Source: Paenarthrobacter sp. GOM3 | Lineage (GTDB): Bacteria; Actinomycetota; Actinomycetes; Actinomycetales; Micrococcaceae | Length of the DNA: 64,000 bases | Direction: 5' to 3' | NCBI RefSeq assembly: GCF_018215265.2 | Contig: NZ_CP136562.1 | Span: forward strand, 3,658,001 to 3,722,000 | Part shown: positions 8,625 through 17,718 of the stretch, piece by piece | How positions within the stretch are numbered: the first letter of the stretch is position 1 | Layout: every line of letters starts with the position of its first letter | Position numbers and translations under genes: made by a program | The notes under the pieces: generated by a model | The model's database searches: none | What the model was told of the DNA's origin: nothing | The model's input: the letters and a program-made list of their open reading frames with translations, nothing else

Positions 8625-10114
8625 GTACCCGCCGCCGGGCATTCCGGCGTCAGTACCGCCGCCGTCGTCGCGGCGTCCTTTCCGGAAGTCACGACGGCGG
8701 CGTGTGCATTTCTGCCGTCCCTCGCCTCACGCAGCCAGTCGAGTCCGCCAGCCACCAGTGCGATACCCAGCAGGATGGAGCACATCACCATACCTTGGTG
8801 GAAGGCATTCCTGGACGCTTCCCCGGTGGCCGCGCCCTGCGCCTGCAGGAACATGCCGGCCGCTGCAGCTGAGCAGAGTGCCGCCGCAAACCGCTGGCTG
8901 AGTTGGTAAAAGCCTGCTGCCACGCCGGCGGTGCCCACGGGTGCGTGCGCAAGAGTGAGTGTCTGGTTCGGCGCCACAACCAGTCCGGTTGCCACGCCTT
9001 GGAGAAGCCCGACGCCGGCCACAGCAAGTGCCGCCGTCCCGGCGTCGAGTCCTCGCACGGAAAGGTCCTTTGCCACCAGGCAGGCCAAGCTGCCCACCAG
9101 CGCGTACACGATCCCGGCACGCCCGTAGCGGGCAACAAAGCGCCAACTGAAGCTGGACGCCAACAGCATTCCCGCCGCTTGCGGAGCCAAGATGGCTGCG
9201 GCCGCCAACGGTGCCAGCCCCGTCCCGGAGAGGAAATAGAAGGCGGTCACAGCGGCCATTCCGGCACCGACGCCGAATTGGCAAAGCGCCACCACAACGC
9301 CAAGCGCATAGCCTCTGGATTTCGCGAGCGAGGCACTGAGCAACGGAGTCCGGCCACGCCGGTGGTAGAGGATCTCCCAGCCGGCGAAGGCCAGGAGCGC
9401 ACCTGCACCGATCCCCAGTGAGGTGACAGCAATAGTGCCCGCGCCGTAGATCGTGGGAATGAGTGACGCCACCACCACTGTCCCCAGCAACAACGAGCCA
9501 AGGATGTCTACCGATGGTTTAACGGTTCCGGCGCGTTTGCTGGCCGGCCGCGGCAGGAGCCGGAAGGCCAATGGCACCAGGATCAGCACCAAAGGGACGT
9601 TCGCGAGGAACAATATCCGCCATCCGATCGAGGGGTCGCCCAGCGAGAGGATCAATCCGCCGATCAGCGGGCCGCACACCGCGGCGGATCCACCGGCGGC
9701 TGCGTAGGCGCCCAGTGCTTTGGCGCGGTCTTGTCCGGAGTAGATGTCCTGTAGGAGGCCAAGCACCTGCGGATTCAGAGTGCCGGCGCCGAGTCCTTGG
9801 AGGAGCCGGGCAATGATGACCAACGATGGGTCAGTGGCCAGGCCGCCCACCAGGCTGGAGGCTCCGAAGACGGCGATGCCGGCAATGAAGAGTGTGCGCC
9901 GCCCAACGATGTCGCCCAACCTGCCGGCGGGAACCAACGCGACGCCGAACGCCAGCGAGTAGCTCGCAAGTATCCACTGGACAGAGCCAGGGTCGGCGTG
10001 AAGGGAAGCAGACATCGCGGGGACTGCCAGCACGAACATTGACTGGTCCAGCAGCGTGATGAATCCGGCACCCAGGCAAAGCCAGAGGGCAGAACGTTTT
10101 CCTGGGCCACTCAT
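8588..10114 (-). CDS. MFS transporter, DHA2 (EmrB/QacA) family exporter
   Basis: 508 residues with about 14 hydrophobic segments. FITLLDQSMFVLAVPAMS in TM1 is the DHA2 'D-x-T/S-x-V-N-V-A-L-P' type motif; GRLGDIVGRR follows TM2 and RLLQGLGAGTLNPQ lies in TM4. GPLIGG in TM5 is the antiporter motif C of drug exporters. Probably a proton-driven exporter of drugs or metabolites. Convergent overlap of 37 bp with the rhodanese gene. Confidence 0.88.
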   Translation of the reverse strand: MSGPGKRSALWLCLGAGFITLLDQSMFVLAVPAMSASLHADPGSVQWILASYSLAFGVALVPAGRLGDIVGRRTLFIAGIAVFGASSLVGGLATDPSLVIIARLLQGLGAGTLNPQVLGLLQDIYSGQDRAKALGAYAAAGGSAAVCGPLIGGLILSLGDPSIGWRILFLANVPLVLILVPLAFRLLPRPASKRAGTVKPSVDILGSLLLGTVVVASLIPTIYGAGTIAVTSLGIGAGALLAFAGWEILYHRRGRTPLLSASLAKSRGYALGVVVALCQFGVGAGMAAVTAFYFLSGTGLAPLAAAAILAPQAAGMLLASSFSWRFVARYGRAGIVYALVGSLACLVAKDLSVRGLDAGTAALAVAGVGLLQGVATGLVVAPNQTLTLAHAPVGTAGVAAGFYQLSQRFAAALCSAAAAGMFLQAQGAATGEASRNAFHQGMVMCSILLGIALVAGGLDWLREARDGRNAHAAVVTSGKDAATTAAVLTPECPAAGTQRSAATAPVDA

Positions 10115-10203
10115 CGCGTTCCTTCCTCACCGACTTTGGCGTCAAAGGAAGCCAAGAACAACCGGAATTGGTTAATTTCATTGATGGTGGAGCTCAAAGA
10201 GGG

Positions 10204-11364
10204 TCAGGAAGGCACGGCCAACACCCGGGCCCGGGCGGCCGCGTGGCCGGCTCGCAACTCCTCGGCGCTTCTGCCCTGCTCCCGGTGCGCGACTTCCTGC
10301 TTCAACTGCGGGATCACGTGTTGTCCGAACTCGATGGCGTCGGGAACGAAGTCGTAGCCGCGGAGTCCGAAGATCTCGAATCCCAGCTCGTGGTAGTCCA
10401 GGATCGCCTGGGTGACGGTGTCGTAGCTGCCGACCAACGCCGTCGCGCTTCCTCCTCCGCCGCCTGCCGCTTTGGCGAGGGCCGTCCAGAGGGCACGGTC
10501 GTGGAGGTCCCCGCGCTCAGCCGCGGCGAGGAGTCGCTGTGTCCCGGCCGCTTCGGGCTTCTGGTTGTAGTGGCGGACAGGATCGATCACCTCGCCAGCG
10601 GAACGCCGGGCCTGGAACCTGCCCAGGATGGCGTGCGCTTTCTCCCAGGCAAGCTCGTCGGTGGGGGCAATAATGGGCCGGAAGGCGATCTGCCAGCGCA
10701 GCGGTTCAGCCCGCCCCAAAGCAGCGGCGCGCGAAAGGATCTGCTCCTGCTGCCCCGCGGCATCGGCAAGGGGTTCCCCAAACAACGCATAAATGTCGGC
10801 CTCGGCTGCGCCCACAGCCCAGGCCGCCTCCGACGATCCGCCGAACGAAATGCCCGGCCGTCTTCCCTGGAATGGCCCCAATCCCGAGGCGAAGTTCTCG
10901 AACCGGTAATGCTCTCCGTTCCAATCGAACGAATCACCTGACCACGCCCGCCGTACGATCTGCATGTACTCCTGCGTCCGGCCGTACCGGGCATCCTTGG
11001 CAAGGAAATCGCCTTCGCGGGCCTGATCCGCTTGGCTCCCGCCGGTGATGAAGTGGACTGTCAGCCGGCCTTGCGCGATGTGGTCGAGCGTGAGGAAAGA
11101 GCGCGCCGCGAACGTTGGGTGCGAAACGTTGGGCCGGTGTGCCAACCTCAACTGGATCCGCTCGGTATGAGCGGCGACCCACGCGGCATGGACAGAGGGA
11201 TCCTGCGTGGCCGAGTTGTAGGCAAACAGGACGTGGTCCCAGTTGTTGTCCTCGTGGATCCGCGCGATCATCGCAGCGTAAGAAGGGTCGAAGAAGGGCG
11301 TGGTGGCCGGCGAGGTCTCCGTGGAGTCGTTGCCGGCACCCATGCCGAGGAATTCGATAGGCAT
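10204..11364 (-). CDS. LLM class flavin-dependent monooxygenase (SsuD-like)
   Basis: 386 residues, a luciferase-family FMN monooxygenase close to alkanesulfonate monooxygenases. MPIEFLGMG, HPTFAARSFLTLDHIAQGRLTVHFITGG and EYMQIVRRAWSG are characteristic, and R-x-G-I-S-F-G-G-S-S-E-A follows the FMN-binding region. GGAGATCC lies just before the ATG. It is 19 bp from metI, on the same strand, so it is the last gene of a metN-metI-LLM unit. The likely role is release of sulfite or another group from a small organosulfur compound. Confidence 0.88.
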   Translation of the reverse strand: MPIEFLGMGAGNDSTETSPATTPFFDPSYAAMIARIHEDNNWDHVLFAYNSATQDPSVHAAWVAAHTERIQLRLAHRPNVSHPTFAARSFLTLDHIAQGRLTVHFITGGSQADQAREGDFLAKDARYGRTQEYMQIVRRAWSGDSFDWNGEHYRFENFASGLGPFQGRRPGISFGGSSEAAWAVGAAEADIYALFGEPLADAAGQQEQILSRAAALGRAEPLRWQIAFRPIIAPTDELAWEKAHAILGRFQARRSAGEVIDPVRHYNQKPEAAGTQRLLAAAERGDLHDRALWTALAKAAGGGGGSATALVGSYDTVTQAILDYHELGFEIFGLRGYDFVPDAIEFGQHVIPQLKQEVAHREQGRSAEELRAGHAAARARVLAVPS

Positions 11365-11383
11365 AAAGGATCTCCAAAGAAAC

Positions 11384-12043
11384 TTAGCGGCGAAGGATGC
11401 GCTGGGCCAGGAAGTTGCCCAGCAACTGCGCGGCCTGCACCATGACGATGATGATCAGGACGGTCACCAGCGTGACTTCCCAGTTGAACTGCTGATAGCC
11501 GTACATGATGGCGAAGTTGCCCAGGCCGCCACCGCCGATGTACCCGGCCATGGCGGACATGTCCACGATTGCGATGATCATGAACGTGTAGCCCAGGATC
11601 AGCGGTGCCAGCGACTCTGGAATCACCACTGACCACAGGATGTGCAGCCTGCTGTCGCCCATGGCGCGGGCAGCTTCCACCACGCCGGGGTCGGAGGCCA
11701 CCAGGTTTTGCTCCACCACGCGTCCAATCACGACGCCGGCCATCAACGCCATGGGCAGGATAGCCGCGGTGGTTCCAATGGTGGTTCCCATGATGATCAG
11801 CGTCAGAGGTGCGATGGCCGTGATGAAGATGATGAACGGGATGGGCCGGATGATGTTCACCAGGAAGTTCAGGAACGAAAACACGGCCTTGTTGGCGAAC
11901 AGGTTTCCCGGCCTGGTGGCATAGAGCGTGACCCCCAGCGCCAGCCCGGCTATGCCGCTGAGCAGGACAGTGATCACCACCATGTAGATGGTCTGTTGAA
12001 AAGACTCGCCCAGGACGGGCAGAAGGGTTGTCCAGTCGGTCAT
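11384..12043 (-). CDS. metI: methionine ABC transporter permease MetI
   Basis: 219 residues with five to six transmembrane helices. The EAA-type loop EAARAMGDSRLHILWSVVIPES that docks on the ATPase is present, as are the MetI-typical IIRPIPFIIF and MAGYIGGGGLGNFAI. Starts 2 bp after metN ends, so it is translationally linked. With MetN and MetQ it forms a complete MUT-type importer for methionine or a related sulfur amino acid. Confidence 0.93.
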   Translation of the reverse strand: MTDWTTLLPVLGESFQQTIYMVVITVLLSGIAGLALGVTLYATRPGNLFANKAVFSFLNFLVNIIRPIPFIIFITAIAPLTLIIMGTTIGTTAAILPMALMAGVVIGRVVEQNLVASDPGVVEAARAMGDSRLHILWSVVIPESLAPLILGYTFMIIAIVDMSAMAGYIGGGGLGNFAIMYGYQQFNWEVTLVTVLIIIVMVQAAQLLGNFLAQRILRR

Positions 12044-12045
12044 GG

Positions 12046-13155
12046 CTATTCTCCGGCGTTCGCGGGGACAGGTGCTGGAAGGTGCGGGACGGCACTTTCG
12101 GTGGGTGCCGCCGTCGGAAGTTGGCGTTCGACGGCGGTGACCTCACCTAAGTCGGCGAGCGCGGCGTCAATCCCGGCGTCGCTGCCGGTGAGCTCGTAGG
12201 TGAGTGTGCCGAGGATCTTGTTCTGGATTTCGGTGACGCCGCCGAACACCACGCCGGAGCCAACCCCGTGGCGCTCGAAGGTTGAGGCAACCAGAGGGGT
12301 GGGCGCTGCCTCGGAGATGCCGATGGAGACGAGCCTGCCGGGATGGGCTGCCGCGAGTCTGCTGACGGTGTCGGGTTCCGGTGTGCCGTGTACCGCCGTG
12401 GATACGAAGCGCTGGGTGGACGCACTTTGGGGGTCGGCGAAGACTGTGTACGTTGGCCCGGCTTCCACCACACGGCCGGATTCCATCATCACTACGGTGT
12501 CGCAGATTTCGCGGACCACGTGCATTTCGTGGGTGATGACCACAACAGTGGTTCCGAGTTCTTTGTTGATCCGGCGGAGCAAGCGGAGGACGTCCCGGGT
12601 GGTCTCGGGGTCCAATGCGCTGGTGGCTTCGTCGGCCAGCAGGATGTCCGGGGCGTTCGCCAGCGCCCGGGCGATGCCCACCCGCTGCTGTTGCCCGCCG
12701 GAAAGCCGCCGGGGGTAGGAGCCGGCTTTGTCCGCGATGCCCACGAACTCGAGCAACTCTTCAACGCGTGGCTTGATTTTGTCCTTCGGCCAACCTGCCA
12801 CTTTCAGCGGATAGGCGACGTTCCCGAAGACGGTGCGGGACTTGAGCAGATTGAACTGCTGGAAGATCATGCCGATCCCGGCACGCACTTTGCGCAGCTG
12901 GCCTTCGGGGAGCGACGAGATGTCCTGTCCCTTGACGAAAACCTGGCCTTCCGTGGGGCGTTCCAGACCGTTAAGCAGACGCACCAGAGTGGATTTCCCG
13001 GCTCCGGAGTACCCGACGATGCCCACCACGGTGCCCTCTTCGATGTCCAAAGTGACATCGTCCACGGCCCGCACGGGTTCAGTGCGCTGGGTGCGTTTGC
13101 TTCCTTGGACCGGGAACAGCTTGCTGACTCCGCGCAGGGAAACGATCGCGCTCAC
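12046..13155 (-). CDS. metN: methionine ABC transporter ATP-binding protein MetN
   Basis: 369 residues. Walker A GYSGAGKST, Q-loop FQQFNLL, signature RLSGGQQQR, Walker B ILLADEATSALD and H-loop ITHEMHV are all intact. After about residue 255 comes the NIL/ACT-like regulatory domain (VSIGISEAAPTPLVAST) that lets internal methionine shut the transporter. The GTG at 13155 has AAGGAGG 5 bases upstream; an ATG at 13188 would add 11 residues and overlap that site. First gene of the metN-metI-LLM unit, divergent from metQ. Confidence 0.93.
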   Translation of the reverse strand: MSAIVSLRGVSKLFPVQGSKRTQRTEPVRAVDDVTLDIEEGTVVGIVGYSGAGKSTLVRLLNGLERPTEGQVFVKGQDISSLPEGQLRKVRAGIGMIFQQFNLLKSRTVFGNVAYPLKVAGWPKDKIKPRVEELLEFVGIADKAGSYPRRLSGGQQQRVGIARALANAPDILLADEATSALDPETTRDVLRLLRRINKELGTTVVVITHEMHVVREICDTVVMMESGRVVEAGPTYTVFADPQSASTQRFVSTAVHGTPEPDTVSRLAAAHPGRLVSIGISEAAPTPLVASTFERHGVGSGVVFGGVTEIQNKILGTLTYELTGSDAGIDAALADLGEVTAVERQLPTAAPTESAVPHLPAPVPANAGE

Positions 13156-13376
13156 CGGAGCCTCCTTCTGGGTTGTTTGGATCCCCATTCCAGCAGCGCC
13201 CAGGGCCGGTCATCGAACCCAATGACCCCCTGTGACCTGCGGTTTCTTTCCTTAACGGCGCGCGTCGGAGTGTTGCGGGAGCGTTCGATTCCCGGCGGCC
13301 GCCCTGCCTAGCGTGGGGCAGGGGGAACACCCCGTACCTTCCATTCGCATCAATACCCTTTGTACGGAGAAGCATC

Positions 13377-14261
13377 ATGAAGAACCGCTTGTTAGTCGCC
13401 GCCGTCGGCCTGGTCGCCGCCCTATCGCTCTCGGCATGCGGGGGTGCTTCAAGTGGTTCCACGACGTCCGGGAACACCAAGGTAGTGATCGGCGTGGACG
13501 ACGGCGCTGAAGAGCACTGGACCATTCTGAAGAACAAACTCAAGGACCAGGGCATCGACCTTGAGGTCAAGAACTTCACTGATGGTGCGCAGATCAACAC
13601 GGCAACCCAGCAGGGCCAAGTGGACATCAACCTGTTCCAGCACCTGAAGTACCTGTCCCAGTTCAACGTCAACAGCAACGGCACCTTGGTCCCTGTTGGT
13701 GCCACAGCTGTCTACCCGCTGGCCTTGTACTCAGAGAAGTTCAAGTCTGTGGAAGAGCTGCCCGCCGACGCCGAGGTTGCGATCCCGAACAACCCCACCA
13801 ACCAGGCACGCGCCCTGCTGAACCTTCAGACAGCAGGCCTGTTGCAGCTCAAGGACGGCGGCAACTCGCTCTCCACACCTGCTGAAATCACGTCGAGCAA
13901 GATCAAGGTTGTCCCGGTGGACAGCAACCAGACGGTCAATGCGCTCAAGGGAACAACGGACGCTGCCGTAGTCAACAACACGCAGGCCCAGAAGGGCGGC
14001 CTGGGCGACGAGAAGATCATCTTCAAGGAAGACCTGAACTCGGAGTCCTTGGCACCGTACATCAATGGCTTCGTGGTGAAGGCCGACCGTAAGGACGATC
14101 CCACGTGGAAGAAGATCGTTGACGCGTACCACACGCCTGAGGTTGAAGCCTCAGTCACCAAGCTCAACGACGGCAATCTTCAGTTCAAAGCTGATTGGAC
14201 TGCTGCCAAGCTGCAGGAAGTCCTCACCGTCGAAGAAGAAGCCATCAAGAAGACCAAGTAG
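13377..14261 (+). CDS. metQ: MetQ/NlpA family lipoprotein, substrate-binding protein
   Basis: 294 residues. Signal peptide with lipobox L-S-A-C (Cys21), so it is tethered to the outer face of the membrane. VVIGVDDGAEEHWTILKNKL, GQVDINLFQHLKYL and IPNNPTNQARALLNLQ are characteristic of NlpA/MetQ. It faces metN across a 221-bp divergent gap and is the binding protein for that transporter. GGAGA precedes the ATG. Confidence 0.93.
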   Translation: MKNRLLVAAVGLVAALSLSACGGASSGSTTSGNTKVVIGVDDGAEEHWTILKNKLKDQGIDLEVKNFTDGAQINTATQQGQVDINLFQHLKYLSQFNVNSNGTLVPVGATAVYPLALYSEKFKSVEELPADAEVAIPNNPTNQARALLNLQTAGLLQLKDGGNSLSTPAEITSSKIKVVPVDSNQTVNALKGTTDAAVVNNTQAQKGGLGDEKIIFKEDLNSESLAPYINGFVVKADRKDDPTWKKIVDAYHTPEVEASVTKLNDGNLQFKADWTAAKLQEVLTVEEEAIKKTK

Positions 14262-14266
14262 TTGTT

Positions 14267-14294
14267 GGCGGGTGCCCGTCCAAGGGCGCCCGCC
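14267..14294 (+). terminator. hairpin after metQ
   Basis: GGCGGGTGCCC and GGGCGCCCGCC pair over 11 bp (one G-T wobble) around a 6-base loop, 5 bases after the metQ stop. There is no T-run, so it may be a processing or partial termination signal that lowers expression of the next gene relative to metQ. Confidence 0.5.
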
Positions 14295-14326
14295 ACCCCA
14301 CCCTTCCAACAGCACCGAACAGGCCC

Positions 14327-15676
14327 ATGAACCAGACACTCGCCCGCGAACGCCAGCAGATTCACTTCTTCGCCTACCTTGTGGGCACCGGCATCCATTT
14401 GGCTTCATGGCGCCACGAAACAGCCTTTCCCCAGGCCAGCATCGACTTCGCGCACCAGGTAAAGCTCGCCAGGACAGCCGAAGACGCCAAGTTCGACGCG
14501 ATCTTCCTGGGCGACTCCCTGGCGATCGACGAAACGTCCAACCCGGGCATCCTGAATCGCTTCGACCCCATCGGCCTGGTCACGGCCCTTGGTGCGGTCA
14601 CCAGCAACATCGGCCTCATCGCCACGTCGTCCACGTCCTACGACGAGCCTTTCAACTTTGCCCGGGCTGCCCTCACCGCGGACCACATCAGCGGTGGCCG
14701 TGTCGGCTGGAACATCGTCACCACGCGCGACCTCACCAACAGCACGGCGGGCAATTTCAGCGCCGATGAGCACTTCGACCACAGCCTCCGGTACCGCCGC
14801 GCTGAAGAGTTCGTTGAGGTGACCCAAGGCCTCTGGAATTCCTGGGACACGGACGCTTTCCTCTATGACAAGGACAACGGCCGGTTCTTCGACCGCCACA
14901 AACTCCGCCGCCTGGAGTACAAGGGCGAGTTCTTCAAGGTTGCAGGTCCGCTCAACATTGGGCCATCACCGCAGCATTCCCCTTTGCTGGCCCAGGCGGG
15001 CACTTCCGTTCCAGGCCAACAGCTGGGAGCGCGCTTCGCCAACGCCCTTTTTGCCAGCCACCCTGATATCCCGCAGGCGCGCCAATACCGGGATTCGATC
15101 CGCGCCCAGGCAAAGGCGTTCGGCCGGAATCCGGACGAACTCTATGTCTACCAAGCCATCTCGCCGGTAGTGGCAGACACCCGAGACGAGGCCTTGGAAC
15201 GAATCCGGGAGCTGGACAACCTGATCACCGACCAGCAGGTCCTGGACTTCCTGCAGGAGTATTTCGCGGGCCAGTTGGACTTCACCGGCCTCGCCGCTGA
15301 CGCCACCGTGGCCCAGTCCGGCATCCCCACCATCGCACAGCCCCGGACCGATTTCCGTTCCGCCGGTGAACAGATCAGTGGACGTGAAGACGAGGTCACG
15401 CTCAAGGACCTCTACTCAATCCTCACGGGCGACAAACGGAACCACGACTTCATCGGCACCCCGCAGCACGTGGCCGACTCCTTGGAACGCTGGCACGCAG
15501 AAGGCGCAGCCGACGGCTTCAACCTCATGTTCTCGCTCCTCCCCCAAGACCTGGAGCGCTTTGCCAAGGGGGTCATTCCGCTGCTCCAGGAACGCGGCCT
15601 GGCGCGCACTGAGTACGCCGGCACCACCCTGAAATCGCACCTCGGACTCGATCCGCAGCCGAAAGGACAACCATGA
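14327..15676 (+). CDS. NtaA/SnaA/DszA family FMN-dependent monooxygenase
   Basis: 449 residues. QIHFFAYLVGTGIHLASWRH, the DAIFLGDSLA strand and HISGGRVGWNIVTT identify the NtaA/SnaA/SoxA(DszA) branch of luciferase-like monooxygenases, which act on nitrilotriacetate, pristinamycin precursors, dibenzothiophene sulfone and other compounds. SxAGQQLGARFANALF-like 'SVPGQQLGARFANALF' and LDFTGLAADATV are further family blocks. Start ATG at 14327; the preceding bases are C-rich with no strong ribosome site. Lies after metQ and overlaps the GNAT gene by 4 bp. Probably cleaves a sulfur- or nitrogen-containing compound for assimilation. Confidence 0.88.
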   Translation: MNQTLARERQQIHFFAYLVGTGIHLASWRHETAFPQASIDFAHQVKLARTAEDAKFDAIFLGDSLAIDETSNPGILNRFDPIGLVTALGAVTSNIGLIATSSTSYDEPFNFARAALTADHISGGRVGWNIVTTRDLTNSTAGNFSADEHFDHSLRYRRAEEFVEVTQGLWNSWDTDAFLYDKDNGRFFDRHKLRRLEYKGEFFKVAGPLNIGPSPQHSPLLAQAGTSVPGQQLGARFANALFASHPDIPQARQYRDSIRAQAKAFGRNPDELYVYQAISPVVADTRDEALERIRELDNLITDQQVLDFLQEYFAGQLDFTGLAADATVAQSGIPTIAQPRTDFRSAGEQISGREDEVTLKDLYSILTGDKRNHDFIGTPQHVADSLERWHAEGAADGFNLMFSLLPQDLERFAKGVIPLLQERGLARTEYAGTTLKSHLGLDPQPKGQP

Positions 15677-16212
15677 CCACCACACCAACCGTCGCCACCG
15701 GCACCCACGTGATCCGCCAGGCTCGCCCCGAAGAGTACGACGCCGTGGGGCGGCTGACGTACGAAGGCTTCGGTCATCATCTCCCAGGCGCGCATCAGCC
15801 TGACGAACAGCGGCTGGAGCTTTTGCTCAATGCCACGGCGCGGGCCCGCGAAGGCGTGCTGCTGGTGGCCGAAGACGTGGAAACCGGGCGGCTGGTGGGC
15901 ACAGCCAGCCTGCTGCCCTTCGGCTCACACCTCAGCCGGCAGGCCGAAGAAGGCGAGGTGGAGTTGCGGTTACTGGCCGTGCACCCGGACGCGCGCAGGA
16001 CGGGCCTTGGCCAGCAACTCCTGGACGAATCCGCCCGCCTTGCCACGGCACGGGGTGCCGTGCGCGTCGTGCTGGACACCGCCGTCAACAATGAAGGGTC
16101 CCAGCGCCTTTACCGTCGCTTGGGCTATGTTCGTCGACCCGAGCGTGAGAAGGAGCGCCCTGCGCCGAAGGTGCAGCTGGTGGTCTACACGCTGGAGCTC
16201 CCGCCGGCATAA
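15673..16212 (+). CDS. GNAT family N-acetyltransferase
   Basis: 179 residues, one GNAT domain (about 12-165). The acetyl-CoA pyrophosphate loop is VHPDARRTGLGQQLLDE (the R-x-x-G-x-G/A pattern as R-R-T-G-L-G), preceded by the strand VELRLLAV, and followed by NEGSQRLYRRLGY, the usual motif B. Starts inside the stop codon of the NtaA-like monooxygenase gene, so it belongs to that unit and may acetylate a product or a toxic analogue. Substrate unknown. Confidence 0.85.
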   Translation: MTTTPTVATGTHVIRQARPEEYDAVGRLTYEGFGHHLPGAHQPDEQRLELLLNATARAREGVLLVAEDVETGRLVGTASLLPFGSHLSRQAEEGEVELRLLAVHPDARRTGLGQQLLDESARLATARGAVRVVLDTAVNNEGSQRLYRRLGYVRRPEREKERPAPKVQLVVYTLELPPA

Positions 16213-16305
16213 GGAGGAGCTACCGCAAATCCTCGATGGCTGCCGAGTTCGTTGGTGGCCTCGGGTCCAGTCATGGCTTTGGGTTCGACGTCGAGAGTTT
16301 CGTGC

Positions 16306-17117
16306 CTATCTGAAAACCGTTTCAGAAGACAAGGTCACAACCCCTGTTGCGGGATCAACGTCGAACCGGCTTAGCTTGCCGGCACCCAGTTCGTCTGCCG
16401 CGCGCTCGGCGAGAATCAAGGCGTTGGTCGCGCAGGAAGATTGCCAGGAGTGATTTTCGTAGTAACCCTGAATGACCTGTTCAGCAACGAACCTGCCACC
16501 GAGGTCAAGGTCCCGCTGCCTCCCGCGCCACCATCGTGTTCTGGCGCGCTCAGTTGCTACATGCAGGGGAGCCTCGACGTTCACTACTTGCAGGTCCTCG
16601 TATCCGGCGCTGAACAACTCATTGATGTAGACATCGATGAGTGGCCTCCAAGATAGAGTTCCGTCCAAGATGACGTTTTCGCCTGCGCCCAACGCCAACT
16701 GCCGTACGACATCCGTGGTCCGCGAAGAAGCTGAATGGATGTGCGCGGCAAGCTCCCGCATGCCGACGGGCTTTCCGTCGGGCAGGACGTGGGTGTACCT
16801 GTACGCCAGCAAACCATTGGCATCCGCATCCCTGAGCAGCAGATCTTTGGCCAAATCGGGTCAATGACGCGATACCCACCAAGGGCCATCGTCTCTCTTG
16901 CCTCCGACTTTCCCGCACCAGGCGGACCAGCCGTGACTACCACCGCATGGCCGCCCGTTGAGACTTCGTCCTGAAGACGCATGTATGCCTTCGCGGTGCG
17001 TGCTATAGCTAAGTCATCGAAGTAAGCAGTCAGTTCCGAAGGTGGCGTTTCCAATGCACCACCTGGAGAAAAGAGTTGGGTAAGAGCGGAATGGACGTCG
17101 TCCCGGTCAGCGGCCAA
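16306..17117 (-). pseudogene. zeta toxin family protein, interrupted by a one-base frameshift
   Basis: Two reading frames together make one zeta-toxin-like ATPase of about 270 residues. The first (TTG at 17117) holds VVVTAGPPGAGKSEA (Walker A at residues 64-71) and runs to GGYRVIDP; the second continues LAKDLLLRDADANGLLAYRYTHV, then ENVILDGTLSW and RWWRGRQRDLDLGGRF. Adding one G near 16857-16860 would give IDPDLAKDLL and restore one frame. Intact members phosphorylate UDP-GlcNAc or similar nucleotides and poison the cell. The 5' end overlaps the upstream antitoxin-like gene by 11 bp. Either a genuine inactivating mutation or a sequencing error at the short G/C run. Confidence 0.75.
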
Positions 17118-17544
17118 TTGCCGCCCTTACCTCCTGGAACTCGGTTTCGCTGAGGAGACCGTGGGCCACGGCCACCACTACTTGGTCCCACGTCCCTGGC
17201 ATGCGACCTTCGTGTGGGTATGGTGCATCTTCCCCGAAGGTGTAAGCGAACGCTTTCAGGTCAGCCACAAGTTTGTGCCGGGACGTGTCATAGGCGAAGG
17301 CGCGGAGGATCACTTCCTCCGGATCGGGGCTCAGATCTCCGCCTCTGCGTTCGATGGCCTTCAGCAACCGGTGCACTTTGGCCTGGCTTGTCACCAGAAT
17401 CTCGGCGATATCACGTTGATTGAAGTTCCGGTTCGCGACGTTCTGAACCGCCCGAAGCTCATCGAGCAAATCGACGCGCTGGCGAGCCTGACGCTGCAGC
17501 GCCTCATGATGCATTGCCGCAAGATTGCTGTCCATGGTGATCAT
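17107..17544 (-). CDS. helix-turn-helix antitoxin-like protein paired with zeta toxin
   Basis: 145 residues. NFNQRDIAEILVTSQAKVHRLLKAIERR is a clear helix-turn-helix; the N-terminal half is helical and Gln/Arg-rich and the C-terminal half (about 70-145) has FAYTFGEDAPYPHEGRMPGTWDQ, unrecognised. GAGGAGG lies 8 bases upstream of the ATG chosen (17544). It directly overlaps the zeta toxin gene, the usual order for a toxin-antitoxin pair, so it is probably the antitoxin and autoregulator. It is not an epsilon-type antitoxin; the DNA-binding kind is seen with zeta-like toxins in actinobacteria. Confidence 0.7.
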   Translation of the reverse strand: MITMDSNLAAMHHEALQRQARQRVDLLDELRAVQNVANRNFNQRDIAEILVTSQAKVHRLLKAIERRGGDLSPDPEEVILRAFAYDTSRHKLVADLKAFAYTFGEDAPYPHEGRMPGTWDQVVVAVAHGLLSETEFQEVRAAIGR

Positions 17545-17718
17545 TCGACTTACCTCCTCTTCTGCTGCCAGCCTACCTTCCTGATTCATTATGAATCAAG
17601 ACGATAGGCACGCATTGACCCGGCATAAGGAGGCACCGGTATTACCCCTACCGCCAGGCACTCCCGCATTCCCAGGAGTAGCGTTCCAATGGAATGGTCC
17701 CCTAGGAAAAGGAACATC

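Noticed and set aside
11268..12146. Minus-strand frame covering metI
   Set aside because: Shadow frame; the metI frame has ribosome spacing, membrane helices and family motifs.
12719..12726. Further AGCCGGCT sites (also near 3488 and 33199)
   Set aside because: Inside coding sequence or part of another palindrome; the 8-mer is expected by chance at this GC content, so not called as receptor sites.
13156..13376. SAM riboswitch upstream of metQ/metN
   Set aside because: No S-box-like core or paired stems with a terminator were seen in the divergent gap; only promoter-like sequence.
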